The notes under the pieces are model-generated. The model worked only from the letters and a program-made list of their open reading frames with translations. It searched no databases and was not told where the DNA came from. A stretch of DNA of 64,000 nt. Source: Anomaloglossus baeobatrachus. Its lineage: Eukaryota > Chordata > Amphibia > Anura > Aromobatidae. How positions within the stretch are numbered: the stretch's first letter is position 1; each line of letters begins with the position of its first letter. Of the stretch, positions 53,856-62,700 are shown piece by piece. The stretch is from the NCBI RefSeq assembly GCF_048569485.1, contig NC_134357.1:335782742-335846741 (forward strand), in the 5' to 3' direction. Made by a program: the position numbers and the translations under genes.

Positions 53856-55752
53856 CTTGCGGACTCCCCAAACCGCATCCTCGGTCGGTGGCAGGCTCTC
53901 CCGCTTTTGCGACGCCTGGTTCCCACATGTCCAAGACCGATGGGTGAGAGACATTCTGTCTCACGGTTACAGGATAGAGTTCAATTCTCGTCCTCCGATT
54001 CGTTTCTTCAGAACATCTCCGCCCCCCGAGCGAGCCGATGCTCTTCTGCAGGCGGTGAACTCTCTGAAGGCAGAAGGAGTAGTTATCCCCGTTCCCCTTC
54101 AGCAATGGGGTCACGGTTTTTACTCCAACTTGTTTGTCGTACCAAAAAAGGACGGATCTTTCCGTCCCGTCCTGGACCTCAAACTGCTCAACAAACACGT
54201 GAAAACCAGGCGATTCCGGATGGAATCTCTCCGCTCCGTCATCGCCTCGATGTCCCAAGGAGACTTCCTGGCATCAATAGACATCAGGGATGCTTATCTC
54301 CACGTGCCGATTGCACCAGAGCATCAGCGCTTCCTGCGTTTCGCCATCGGGGACGAACACCTTCAGTTCGTGGCATTGCCTTTCGGCCTGGCAACAGCCC
54401 CACGGGTCTTCACCAAGGTCATGGCAACAGTGGTTGCAGTCCTACACTCTCAGGGACACTCAGTGATCCCTTACTTGGACGATCTTCTTGTCAAGGCCCC
54501 CTCTCGGGTGGCATGCCAACACAGCCTGAACATTGCTCTGGAGACACTCCAGAGGTTCGGGTGGATCATCAATTTCCCAAAGTCAAAACTGACACCGACA
54601 CAATCGCTGACATATCTCGGGATGGAGTTTCACACTCTCCCAGCGATAGTGAAACTTCCGCTGGACAAACAACGATCCCTACAGACAGGGGTGCGATCTC
54701 TCCTCCGAGCCCAGTCGCACCCCTTGAGACGCCTCATGCACTTCCTAGGGAAGATGGTGGCAGCAATGGAGGCAGTTCCTTTTGCACAGTTTCATCTGCG
54801 TCCTCTTCAATGGGATATTCTCCGCAAATGGGACAGGAAATCGACGTCCCTCGACAGGAACGTCTCCCTTTCTCGGGCAGCCAAGGCATCCCTTCAGTGG
54901 TGGCTTCTTCCCACTTCTTTGTCGAAGGGGAAATCATTCCTGCCCCCATCCTGGGCTGTGGTCACGACGGACGCGAGTCTGTCAGGGTGGGGAGCAGTCT
55001 TCCTCCACCACAGGGCTCAGGGTACCTGGACTCAGCCAGAGTCCTCCCTTCAGATCAATGTTCTGGAGATAAGGGCAGTATATCTAGCCCTGAAGGCGTT
55101 CCAGCCGTGGCTGGAAGGCAGGCAGATCCGAATTCAGTCGGACAACGCCACGGCGGTGGCATACATCAACCACCAAGGCGGCACGCGCAGTCGGCAAGCC
55201 TTCCAGGAAGTTCGGCGGATTCTGCTGTGGGTGGAAGCCACAGCCTCCACCATCTCCGCAGTACACATCCCGGGCGTGGAAAACTGGGAAGCGGACTTTC
55301 TCAGTCGCCAGGGCATGGACGCAGGGGAATGGTCTCTTCACCTGGACGTGTTTCAAGAGATCTGTTGCCGCTGGGGGAAGCCGGACGTCGACCTAATGGC
55401 GTCCCGGCACAACAACAAGGTCCCGGCATTCATGGCACGGTCTCAAGATCACAGAGCTCTGGCGGCAGACGCATTAGTTCAGGATTGGTCGCAGTTTCAA
55501 CTGCCTTATGTCTTTCCTCCTCTGGCACTGCTGCCCAGAGTGTTACGCAAGATCAGGTCCGACTGCCGCCGCGCCCTCCTCGTCGCCCCAGACTGGCCAA
55601 GGAGGTCGTGGTACCCGGATCTGTGGCATCTCACGGTGGGTCAACCGTGGGCACTACCAGACCGACCAGACTTGCTGTCTCAAGGGCCATTTTTCCATCT
55701 GAATTCTGCGGCCCTCAACCTGACTGTGTGGCCATTGAGTCCTGGATCCTAG
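53605..55752 (+). CDS. DIRS copy 5 reverse transcriptase, RNase H and methyltransferase-like frame
   Basis: The open frame overlaps the end of the gag-like frame by about 250 bases, so the true start is unknown. The RT domain shows [37 protein letters not shown] and the YLDDLLVK catalytic box. RNase H follows with [14 protein letters not shown] and [17 protein letters not shown]. The end ([16 protein letters not shown] to [11 protein letters not shown]) fits the methyltransferase-like domain typical of DIRS1-group elements. It makes element cDNA in the host cell. Confidence 0.9.
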   Translation: MASNWMKSLNNPRVRTRPYPSPNLTDLNNGRYNRGFGPFGPQAGLNSPRPTGLKRIRGTLIHGGLRHVLKRPPEEPLPKRPPHDLRTPQTASSVGGRLSRFCDAWFPHVQDRWVRDILSHGYRIEFNSRPPIRFFRTSPPPERADALLQAVNSLKAEGVVIPVPLQQWGHGFYSNLFVVPKKDGSFRPVLDLKLLNKHVKTRRFRMESLRSVIASMSQGDFLASIDIRDAYLHVPIAPEHQRFLRFAIGDEHLQFVALPFGLATAPRVFTKVMATVVAVLHSQGHSVIPYLDDLLVKAPSRVACQHSLNIALETLQRFGWIINFPKSKLTPTQSLTYLGMEFHTLPAIVKLPLDKQRSLQTGVRSLLRAQSHPLRRLMHFLGKMVAAMEAVPFAQFHLRPLQWDILRKWDRKSTSLDRNVSLSRAAKASLQWWLLPTSLSKGKSFLPPSWAVVTTDASLSGWGAVFLHHRAQGTWTQPESSLQINVLEIRAVYLALKAFQPWLEGRQIRIQSDNATAVAYINHQGGTRSRQAFQEVRRILLWVEATASTISAVHIPGVENWEADFLSRQGMDAGEWSLHLDVFQEICCRWGKPDVDLMASRHNNKVPAFMARSQDHRALAADALVQDWSQFQLPYVFPPLALLPRVLRKIRSDCRRALLVAPDWPRRSWYPDLWHLTVGQPWALPDRPDLLSQGPFFHLNSAALNLTVWPLSPGS

Positions 55753-56771
55753 CGTCTTCAGGGTTATCTCAAGAGGTCATTGCCACTATGAGACAGGCCA
55801 GGAAACCAACGTCAGCCAAGATCTACCACAGGACGTGGAGGATCTTCTTATCCTGGTGCTCTGATCAGGGTTTTAGTCCATGGCCATTTGCCTTGCCCAC
55901 TTTTCTGTCTTTCCTTCAATCCGGAATGGAAAAGGGGCTGTCTCTCGGCTCTCTTAAGGGACAAGTCTCGGCGCTCTCTGTATTTTTTCAAAAGCGTCTA
56001 GCAAGGCTTCCGCAAGTACGCACGTTCCTGCAGGGGGTTTGCCACATAGTCCCCCCTTACAAGCGCCCACTAGAACCCTGGGATCTGAACAGGGTGCTAA
56101 TGGCTCTTCAGAAACCACCTTTCGAGCCAATGAGAGATATTTCTCTTTCTCGCCTCTCGCAGAAGGTGGTCTTCCTAGTGGCAGTCACATCACTTCGCAG
56201 AGTGTCTGAGCTAGCTGCACTGTCATGCAAAGCTCCCTTCCTGGTGTTTCACCAGGACAAGGTGGTTCTGCGTCCGGTTCCGGAATTTCTCCCGAAGGTG
56301 GTATCCCCCTTTCATCTCAATCAGGATATCTCCTTACCTTCTTTTTGTCCTCATCCAGTTCACCAATGTGAAAAGGATTTGCACTTGTTAGATCTTGTGA
56401 GAGCACTCCGGCTCTACATTTCTCGTATGGCGCCTCTGCGCCGCTCGGATGCGCTCTTTGTCCTTGTCGCTGGCCAGCGTAAAGGGTCGCAGGCTTCCAA
56501 GTCAACCTTGGCTCGGTGGATCAAGGAACCAATTCTTGAAGCCTACCGTTCTTCTGGCCTTCCGGTTCCTTCAGGACTGAAAGCCCATTCTACCAGAGCC
56601 GTGGGTGCGTCCTGGGCATTGCGGCACCAGGCTACGGCTCAGCAGGTGTGTCAGGCGGCTACCTGGTCGAGTCTGCACACTTTCACGAAGCACTATCAGG
56701 TGCATACCTACGCTTCGGCAGATGCCAGCTTAGGTAGGCGAGTCCTCCAGGCGGCGGTTGCCCACCTGTAG
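53907..56771 (+). CDS. DIRS copy 5 tyrosine recombinase, in a frame overlapping the RT frame
   Basis: Open for 954 residues. The recombinase domain lies in about the last 340 (from about 55750), with [12 protein letters not shown] (first catalytic Arg), HSTRAVG (HxxR) and TKHYQV (Tyr nucleophile), ending [12 protein letters not shown]. This enzyme integrates the circular element DNA, replacing the integrase of LTR elements. The first 600 or so residues lie opposite the RT frame in another phase and are Ser/Gly/Arg-rich; whether they are translated is unknown. Confidence 0.85.
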   Translation: MRRLVPTCPRPMGERHSVSRLQDRVQFSSSDSFLQNISAPRASRCSSAGGELSEGRRSSYPRSPSAMGSRFLLQLVCRTKKGRIFPSRPGPQTAQQTRENQAIPDGISPLRHRLDVPRRLPGINRHQGCLSPRADCTRASALPAFRHRGRTPSVRGIAFRPGNSPTGLHQGHGNSGCSPTLSGTLSDPLLGRSSCQGPLSGGMPTQPEHCSGDTPEVRVDHQFPKVKTDTDTIADISRDGVSHSPSDSETSAGQTTIPTDRGAISPPSPVAPLETPHALPREDGGSNGGSSFCTVSSASSSMGYSPQMGQEIDVPRQERLPFSGSQGIPSVVASSHFFVEGEIIPAPILGCGHDGRESVRVGSSLPPPQGSGYLDSARVLPSDQCSGDKGSISSPEGVPAVAGRQADPNSVGQRHGGGIHQPPRRHAQSASLPGSSADSAVGGSHSLHHLRSTHPGRGKLGSGLSQSPGHGRRGMVSSPGRVSRDLLPLGEAGRRPNGVPAQQQGPGIHGTVSRSQSSGGRRISSGLVAVSTALCLSSSGTAAQSVTQDQVRLPPRPPRRPRLAKEVVVPGSVASHGGSTVGTTRPTRLAVSRAIFPSEFCGPQPDCVAIESWILASSGLSQEVIATMRQARKPTSAKIYHRTWRIFLSWCSDQGFSPWPFALPTFLSFLQSGMEKGLSLGSLKGQVSALSVFFQKRLARLPQVRTFLQGVCHIVPPYKRPLEPWDLNRVLMALQKPPFEPMRDISLSRLSQKVVFLVAVTSLRRVSELAALSCKAPFLVFHQDKVVLRPVPEFLPKVVSPFHLNQDISLPSFCPHPVHQCEKDLHLLDLVRALRLYISRMAPLRRSDALFVLVAGQRKGSQASKSTLARWIKEPILEAYRSSGLPVPSGLKAHSTRAVGASWALRHQATAQQVCQAATWSSLHTFTKHYQVHTYASADASLGRRVLQAAVAHL

Positions 56772-56837
56772 GAAGGGGCCGTCTTTCGGCTCTATTACCG
56801 GGGTATTCTTACCCACCCAGGGACTGCTTTTGGACGT

Positions 56838-56940
56838 CCCAATTGTCTGGGTCTCCCAATGGAGCGACAAAGAAGAAGGGAATTTTGTTTACTTACCGTA
56901 AATTCCTTTTCTTCTAGCTCCAATTGGGAGACCCAGCACC
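56838..56940 (+). repeat. DIRS copy 5 internal complementary region
   Basis: The first part is the complement of the element's left end (GGAGCGACAAAG), joined directly to the complement of its right end (AAGAAGGGAATTTTG, then ACCGTAAATTCC). This is the hallmark used by DIRS elements to close a circular DNA intermediate. Confidence 0.9.
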
Positions 56941-57089
56941 CGCCCCTGTTCCCTTCGGGCTGTTGTTCTTTTGTGTACACATGTTGTTCATGTTGAATTG
57001 TTCTTGGTTCATGGTTTAAGTTCTCCGAACATCCTTCGGATTGAATTTACCTTAGACCAATTTATAAGTTTCCTCCTTCCTGCTTTTGC

Positions 57090-57273
57090 ACCAAAACTGA
57101 GGAGCCCGTGATGCACGGGAGGGTGTATAGGCAGAGGGGAGGGGTTTACACTTTTAAGTGTAATGCTTTGTGTGACCTCCGGAGGCATAAGCTATACACC
57201 CCAATTGTCTGGGTCTCCCAATTGGAGCTAGAAGAAAAGGAATTTACGGTAAGTAAACAAAATTCCCTTCTTT
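57090..57273 (+). repeat. DIRS copy 5 right inverted terminal repeat
   Basis: Complement of the left terminal repeat plus an outer tail GAAAAGGAATTTACGGTAAG to CCCTTCTTT. The tail carries a consensus splice-donor-like ACG|GTAAGT at 57246-57254. Confidence 0.85.
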
Positions 57274-57477
57274 TTTTTTTTTTAAATACCTTTTTCCTTT
57301 TTTGATGCAGAACTGAAGTACAGTGGAGCCTTGGTTTACGAGAACAGTCCGTTCTGGGAGTGTGCTTGTAAACCAAGTTACTTGTTCAGCAAAGTAAGAT
57401 TTTCAATAGGAAATCATTGCAATGCAGACAATTCCTTCCACAACTTATGTCCCATCCTGGTCCCCTATTGTGCCATT

Positions 57478-57978
57478 CTACACACCTACACACACCTACA
57501 CACACACCTACACACACACACCTACACACACACACCTACACACACACACCTACACACACACACCTACACACACACACCTACACACACACACCTACACACA
57601 CACACCTACACACACACACCTACACCTACACACACCTACACCTACACACACCTACACCTACACACACCTACACCTACACACACCTACACCTACACACACC
57701 TACACCTACACACACCTACACCTACACACACCTACACCTACACACACCTACACCTACACACACCTACACCTACACACACCTACACCTACACACACCTACA
57801 CCTACACACACCTACACACCTACACACACCTACACACACCTACACACCTACACACCTACACACCTACACACCTACACACCTACACACCTACACACACACA
57901 CACCTACACACCTACACACACACACACCTACACACACACACACACCTACACACACACACACCTACACACACATACACA
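57478..57978. repeat. CA-rich minisatellite
   Basis: About 500 bp of ACACACCT-type units: first CACACACACCTA (about 12-14 bp), then ACACCTACACCTAC (14 bp period) over 57600-57800, then CACACCTA (8 bp), then longer CA runs. All Thr/His/Pro frames here are repeat shadows. Confidence 0.97.
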
Positions 57979-58411
57979 TTATGCTCACCTTACCATCCGT
58001 TCCCTCGCCGGCCTCCTGGTTCTTGTAGTTCGTGGTACAGGATGTGTATCGTGTAAGCATCGGGACCGATGCCGGAGCTTCCGCTGCCAGTGCGCTGATG
58101 TCAAAAGCATTAGCCGCTTGCCTCTGGTCAGCACACTCCCTTGAGTAGCAGCTGACAGTGGAAGTTCCTCCATCGTCGCAATGGTTACTGGATACACATC
58201 CTGTACCCGCGAACTACAAGAACCAGGAGGCCAGCGAGGGAATGGAATGTAAGGTGTCTGTGTGTGTCAGAGCGCGGTGGATGTACAGAACCGGAAATGT
58301 GTGCGGTGAGGATTTGCTCGTACAGCAAAGCATTGCTCGTAAACCGAGTTACAAATTTACAGCAAGCTTTACTCGTCTAGTGAAATACTCGCAAACCGGC
58401 TTACTCGTTAA

Positions 58412-59695
58412 CCCCTTAACGACCGCGGGCCGTAAAATTACGTCCTAAATGACATAATCTTACTGCCCGCGGTCCTCCGGCGGCAGCATGCCGCGATCGG
58501 CACACATCTCAGCTGATTTTCACAGCTGAGATGTGTGCCTGCTAGGCACGAGCAGAATCGTTATCTGCTCGTGCCGATTAACCCCTTATATGGCGCTGTC
58601 AATACATGACAGCGCCATTATAAGCGCAATCGCGGTAAAGTTTTTACTTACCGCCGAAACCGGAAGTCACGTGACGCGATCACGTGACTCCCGATAGTTG
58701 TCATGGTAGTACAGGGTCATGTGATGACTCCTGTACTACACATGAATTGGTTTCACTTTCGCTGTGCCCGGGGCACAGCAAAAGAGAAAGACAGCGTATC
58801 TGCTGTTTACAGCCTTCCAGCTGTGATCAGCAGATACTGCAGAGCGATCGGAATGCTGATCGCAATAGCCCCCTAGGGGGACTAGTAAAATAAAAAAAAA
58901 AAGTAAAAAAATAAGTTTTAAAAAATTAAAAAAAAACAAAAAAACCTAAAAGTTCAAATCACCCCCCATTCGCCCCATTGAAAATTAAAGGGTTAAAAAA
59001 ATAAAAAATATACACACATTTGGTATCGCCGCGTTCAGAAACGCCCGATCTATCAAAATATAAAATCAATTAATCTGATCAGTAAACGGCGTAGCGGCAA
59101 AAAAATTCCAAACGCCAAAACGACGTTTTTTTGTCGCCACAACTTTTGCGCAAAATGCAATAAGAGGCGATCAAAACGTAGCATCTGCGCAAAAATGGTA
59201 CCGTTAAAAACGTCAGCTCGAGACGCAAAAAATAAGCCGTCATTGAGCCTAAGATCCCGAAAAATGAGAACGCTACGGGTCACGGAATATGGCGTAAAAC
59301 GTGCGCCACTTTTTTCGGACAAACTTCCGATTTTTTTTTAACCCCTTATATAAAAGTAAACCTATACATGTTTGGTGTCTACGAACTCGCACTGACCTGA
59401 GGCATCACACCCACACATCAGTTTTACCATATAGTGAACACAGTGAATAAAATATCTCAAAAACCATAGTGCTATCGCACTTTTTTTGCAATTTTTCAGC
59501 ATTTGGAATTTTTTTGCCATTTTCTAGTACACAATATGGTAAAACTGATGGTTTCATTTAAAAGTACAGCTCGTTCCGCAAAAAATGAGCCCTCACATGA
59601 CCATATTGACTGAAAAATAAAAAAGTTACGTCTCTCAGAAAAAGAATGGCGAAAAAAAAAAACGGAAAGCGAAAAATCGGCCGGTCGTGAAAGGG
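58412..59695. mobile_element. TTAA-flanked 1.28 kb non-autonomous element, nested
   Basis: TTAA at 58408-58411 and 59696-59699 flanks the ends CCCCTTAACGACCG and CGGTCGTGAAAGGG. Conserved noncoding words inside (TTTGGTATCGCCGCGTTCAG, ACAGCTCGTTCCGCAAAAAA) occur in old copies elsewhere in the window. No transposase frame. Confidence 0.85.
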
Positions 59696-59713
59696 TTAAC
59701 CGAGATTCCACTG

Positions 59714-60311
59714 TAGTTTAATTTTTTTTTTTTTTTTTTTTAATTTTTAATTTCTGTCTCACTATAGAAGCTTATATTGTGGTCAGTTGACATTGAGAGA
59801 GATTTTAAAGGGTAGGTTTATACTTTATAAGCTGCGGCTGACACCAGGGAGCCATTATATACAGCATTCTAGCATACGGTATATAAGAGCCCAGGCTGCT
59901 CTGTATAACATAAAAAAGACCTTGATAATAGTCACCTAGGGGGTGGTCTGGTCGATGGGTGTCGCTGCTCTCGGTCCGGCGCCTCTTCCATCTTGTGCGA
60001 ATGGCACCCTTCTGCCCATCCCTATGTGTACGACGCGTCCTGTGTCATTCACGCAGAGGCCTCCATTACACTCCTTCACGTGCACTTTGATCTGCCTGTT
60101 TTTTTTTTTTTGTTTTTTTTTTAATTATAGATATGTCAAAAGTGTTATTTACTTACAGCAGGGTATGTGCTCATTTTTGTTTTTATACCAGGTTTTATCT
60201 GTTAAGGGCCACAGTCTGAACGTGCACCTACACTTTGCACCCATACAATCATATGGTCTAGCTCATTTCTTTGGATTCACTATAGCCAGAAAATACTGTT
60301 CAACTGCATGT
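59714..60311. other. intron 13, unclassified
   Basis: T-rich DNA after the nested elements. 59805-60090 has the look of a repeat (GGGTAGGTTTATACTTTATA) but I could not find its ends. No candidate for the last MYBL2 exon. Confidence 0.35.
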
Positions 60312-60315
60312 TTAA

Positions 60316-60653
60316 AGGGAATCTGTCATTGGGTTTTTGCTGCCTCATCTGAGAGCAGCATAATGTAGAGACAGAGACCCTGATTCCAGTGATGTCACTT
60401 TCTGAGCAGTTTGCTGTCATTTTGATAAAATCAATGTTTTCTCTGCTGCAGAGCTAGCAGTTATACAGCTCACAAATATACTGGACTACCTGGCAGCAGG
60501 CCAAGTAGTCCTCTAATGATTTACTGCTGAGTTAAACAGTAATTTTATCAAAACTACACTAAGCAGCTCGACACATCGCTGGAATCAGGATCTCTGCCCC
60601 TACGTTACGCTGCTAGCAAGTTAGGTGGCAAAAACCTGGTGACAGATTCCCTT
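60316..60653. mobile_element. TTAA-flanked MITE, AGGGAATCTGTCA ends
   Basis: TTAA at 60312-60315 and 60654-60657. The ends AGGGAATCTGTCATTGGG and CCTGGTGACAGATTCCCTT are inverted, and pairing continues inward (CCTGATTCCAG against CTGGAATCAGG; TTTTGATAAAATC against TTTTATCAAAAC). Confidence 0.85.
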
Positions 60654-60712
60654 TTAAATGCACACTAGTCATGAGTATTCAAGAAATCGTGTCAATTTTT
60701 GCTTGCACTTAA

Positions 60713-62700
60713 CCCCTTCACGACCTTGGACATTCCGGTATGTCCAAGGTTGCTTTGCTCCCTTTGATGCCAGCTCACACCTTTCCTGAGACGTTTGATC
60801 TTCTGATCAGCCGACATGTGCCTATAACACAGGCGATATGTAGGAACCAGGAGAAAACCGTTGATTAAAACTGTCCTGCTGTGGATAAAAGAAGGTCCAA
60901 ATTGCTGGGTTGTAGAAGAGGGGGCTTTATTCAATGCGTTTTGAAGTCAGAACCCCACATCAGGAAATGCAGCGAATATACTCCTGGTTCCTATATACTG
61001 CTTCAGCCTCTGGGATGTGGATCTTGCAGCAGCTGTTTTTTCTTTTTACTACTGGTGGTGGGTGCCACAACCTCACAAGGTGACGCACATGACCAACATG
61101 GTATTTCTTTATATTTGGTTAATACCCTAGTGCGCTTGTCCACAGCATTTCAGTCTTTACAGGTGTGGGCAGATCGGAGTTCCACCAGCCACTGTTAACT
61201 GAATCCCACTGTCAATATCTGACAGTGGGATTTAACCAGCGTCGGCGTGGAGCTTGTCGTTCTCTGATCGGCGGCCCTGTGACGTGATCATGGGGTGCCG
61301 ATGGATTGTCATGACACCCGGCAGTCAGCGGACGACCCCTGATACTGTCAAGACGTAGTTCCTGTGAGCGCTGACGTTCATAGGAACACATTTGTGATGT
61401 ACAAAGACTTGCTGAAACACCGTTCTTTTCAGCAAACGCGATCAGCGTATTGTAACGTAAGCCCCCTAAGGGAACTAGTGAAAATAATAAATAAAAAAAA
61501 AAATGAGTTGCCCTCCTTTTGCCCCATTAAAAATTAAAACAAGAAAATACTCACATTTGATATTGCCGCGTTCAGGAATGTCCGATCAAAATAGGAAATT
61601 AATAATTGGTGAACAGCGTAACAGGAAAACATTAAAGTGAACCTGTCATCAGAAATTTAGCTATAAAGCTAAAAGTTCCCCCCTCTGCAGCTCCTGGGCT
61701 GCATTCTAGGAAGCTTCCTATAGTTCTTGTGGCCACTTTTATACCAAAATAAACACTTTGTAAACTTGTACCTTTTCTTATGCAAATTTCGTAAATCTTC
61801 CATGGGGGCGGGCTGCCTGGGGTCCGTTGCTGTCATCCTGCCGATTTACGCTGCCCCCAAATGCTAAATTTCAAAGCTCAGGACGCCGCCCCTGGGTGCC
61901 CGTGGTCCCGCGCATGCGCTGTTCCACTGTAGCGGTGCCGTGCACTGTGTGCACGTGTGACCGCTGGTGACGCTTTGCGCGGGCACGAGGTTATGGGCGG
62001 CGCTGTGAGTGTCATCAGCAAGTGCCGCCCATAACCTCGTGACCGCACTTTCCCCTATTACTCCAGCGTTATGCGCAAGCTGGCCAGATGACCGGACGTC
62101 ACCTGCTGCTGAGCAGGATGGGAAAGAGGTGACGTCCGGTCACCTGGCAAGCGAGCGCGTCACCAGCGGTCACACGTGCACACAGTGCACGGCACCGCTA
62201 CAGTGGAACAGCGCATGCGCGGGACCACGGGCACCCAGGGGCGGCGTCCTGAGCTTTGAAATTTAGCATTTGGGGGCGGCGTAAATCGGCAGGATGACAG
62301 CAACGGACCCCAGGCAGCCCGCCCCCATGGAAGATTTATGAAATTTGCATAAGAAAAGGTACAAGTTTACAAAGTGTTTATTTTGGTATAAAAGTGGCCA
62401 CAAGAACTATAGGAAGCTTCCTAGAATGCAGCCCAGGAGCTGCAGAGGGGGGAACTTTTAGCTTTATAGCTAAATTTCTGATGACAGGTTCCCTTTAAAT
62501 GCCAAAGTAAAGTGTGTTTCTGGGTTGTGGCAACATTGCAATAAAAGGCGATTAACACATCAAATCTACCAAAAAAATGGTAGTTGTAAAAACGTCAGCT
62601 CAGAGCTAAAAATCTAGGCCATCACATAATGCCAGATCCTGAAAAACAAGTCATGGGTCTTTTTCCCTTGCAGATATCTGACACACACATTCTTGCACAA
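60713..62700. repeat. old copy of the TTAACCCCTTAACGACC-type repeat, interrupted
   Basis: Begins CCCCTTCACGACCTTGG after TTAA (60709-60712). Interior words at 61480-61600 (TTGCCCCATTAAAAATTAAA, ATTGCCGCGTTCAGGAATG) and at 62510-62650 (AAAAACGTCAGCTC) parallel 58970-59220. A palindromic MITE (61636-62494) splits it. 60880-61190 is an unclassified repeat with GGGGGCTTTATTCAATGCG. The right end is not certain. Confidence 0.6.
61636..62494. mobile_element. 860 bp near-perfect palindromic MITE with TTAA duplication
   Basis: TTAA flanks it at 61632-61635 and 62495-62498. The arms, about 61636-61990 and 62140-62494, are inverted copies with few mismatches; the left begins AGTGAACCTGTCATCAG, the right ends CTGATGACAGGTTCCCT. 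The centre has two smaller hairpins (CACGAGGTTATGGGCGGC against its complement, and GACCGGACGTCACCT against AGGTGACGTCCGGTC). Confidence 0.93.

Larger units (their letters stand above)
51266..57273 (+). mobile_element. DIRS-type retrotransposon copy 5, looks whole
   Basis: A 6.0 kb tyrosine-recombinase retrotransposon. Opens CTTTGTCGCTCCATTGGGAG and closes AATTCCCTTCTTT in a T run. It has the full DIRS plan: inverted terminal repeats, gag-like frame, reverse transcriptase with RNase H and methyltransferase-like region, tyrosine recombinase in an overlapping frame, and an internal complementary region that matches the outer ends of both terminal repeats. No break was seen in the main frames. 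No target duplication is expected, since DIRS elements integrate a circle by recombination. Likely a recent insertion. Confidence 0.95.
57321..59713. mobile_element. ACAGTGGA-end DNA element, enlarged by two insertions
   Basis: The left end CAGTGGAGCCTTGGTTTACG and the complement of the right end, CAGTGGAATCTCGGTTAAC, are inverted repeats, flanked by TA on each side. It holds a CA-rich array and a nested TTAA element. TA flanks and CAGT ends suggest a pogo/Tigger-like Tc1/mariner group; this is an inference. Confidence 0.7.

Noticed and set aside
57331-58144. Thr/His/Pro frames of over 200 codons in three phases
   Set aside because: Pure product of the CA-rich array; every phase lacks stops because the unit does.
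60880-61190. Possible SINE or LINE tail with GGGGGCTTTATTCAATGCG
   Set aside because: It looks like a familiar frog repeat, but no tRNA-like promoter boxes, poly-A tail or ends could be fixed.
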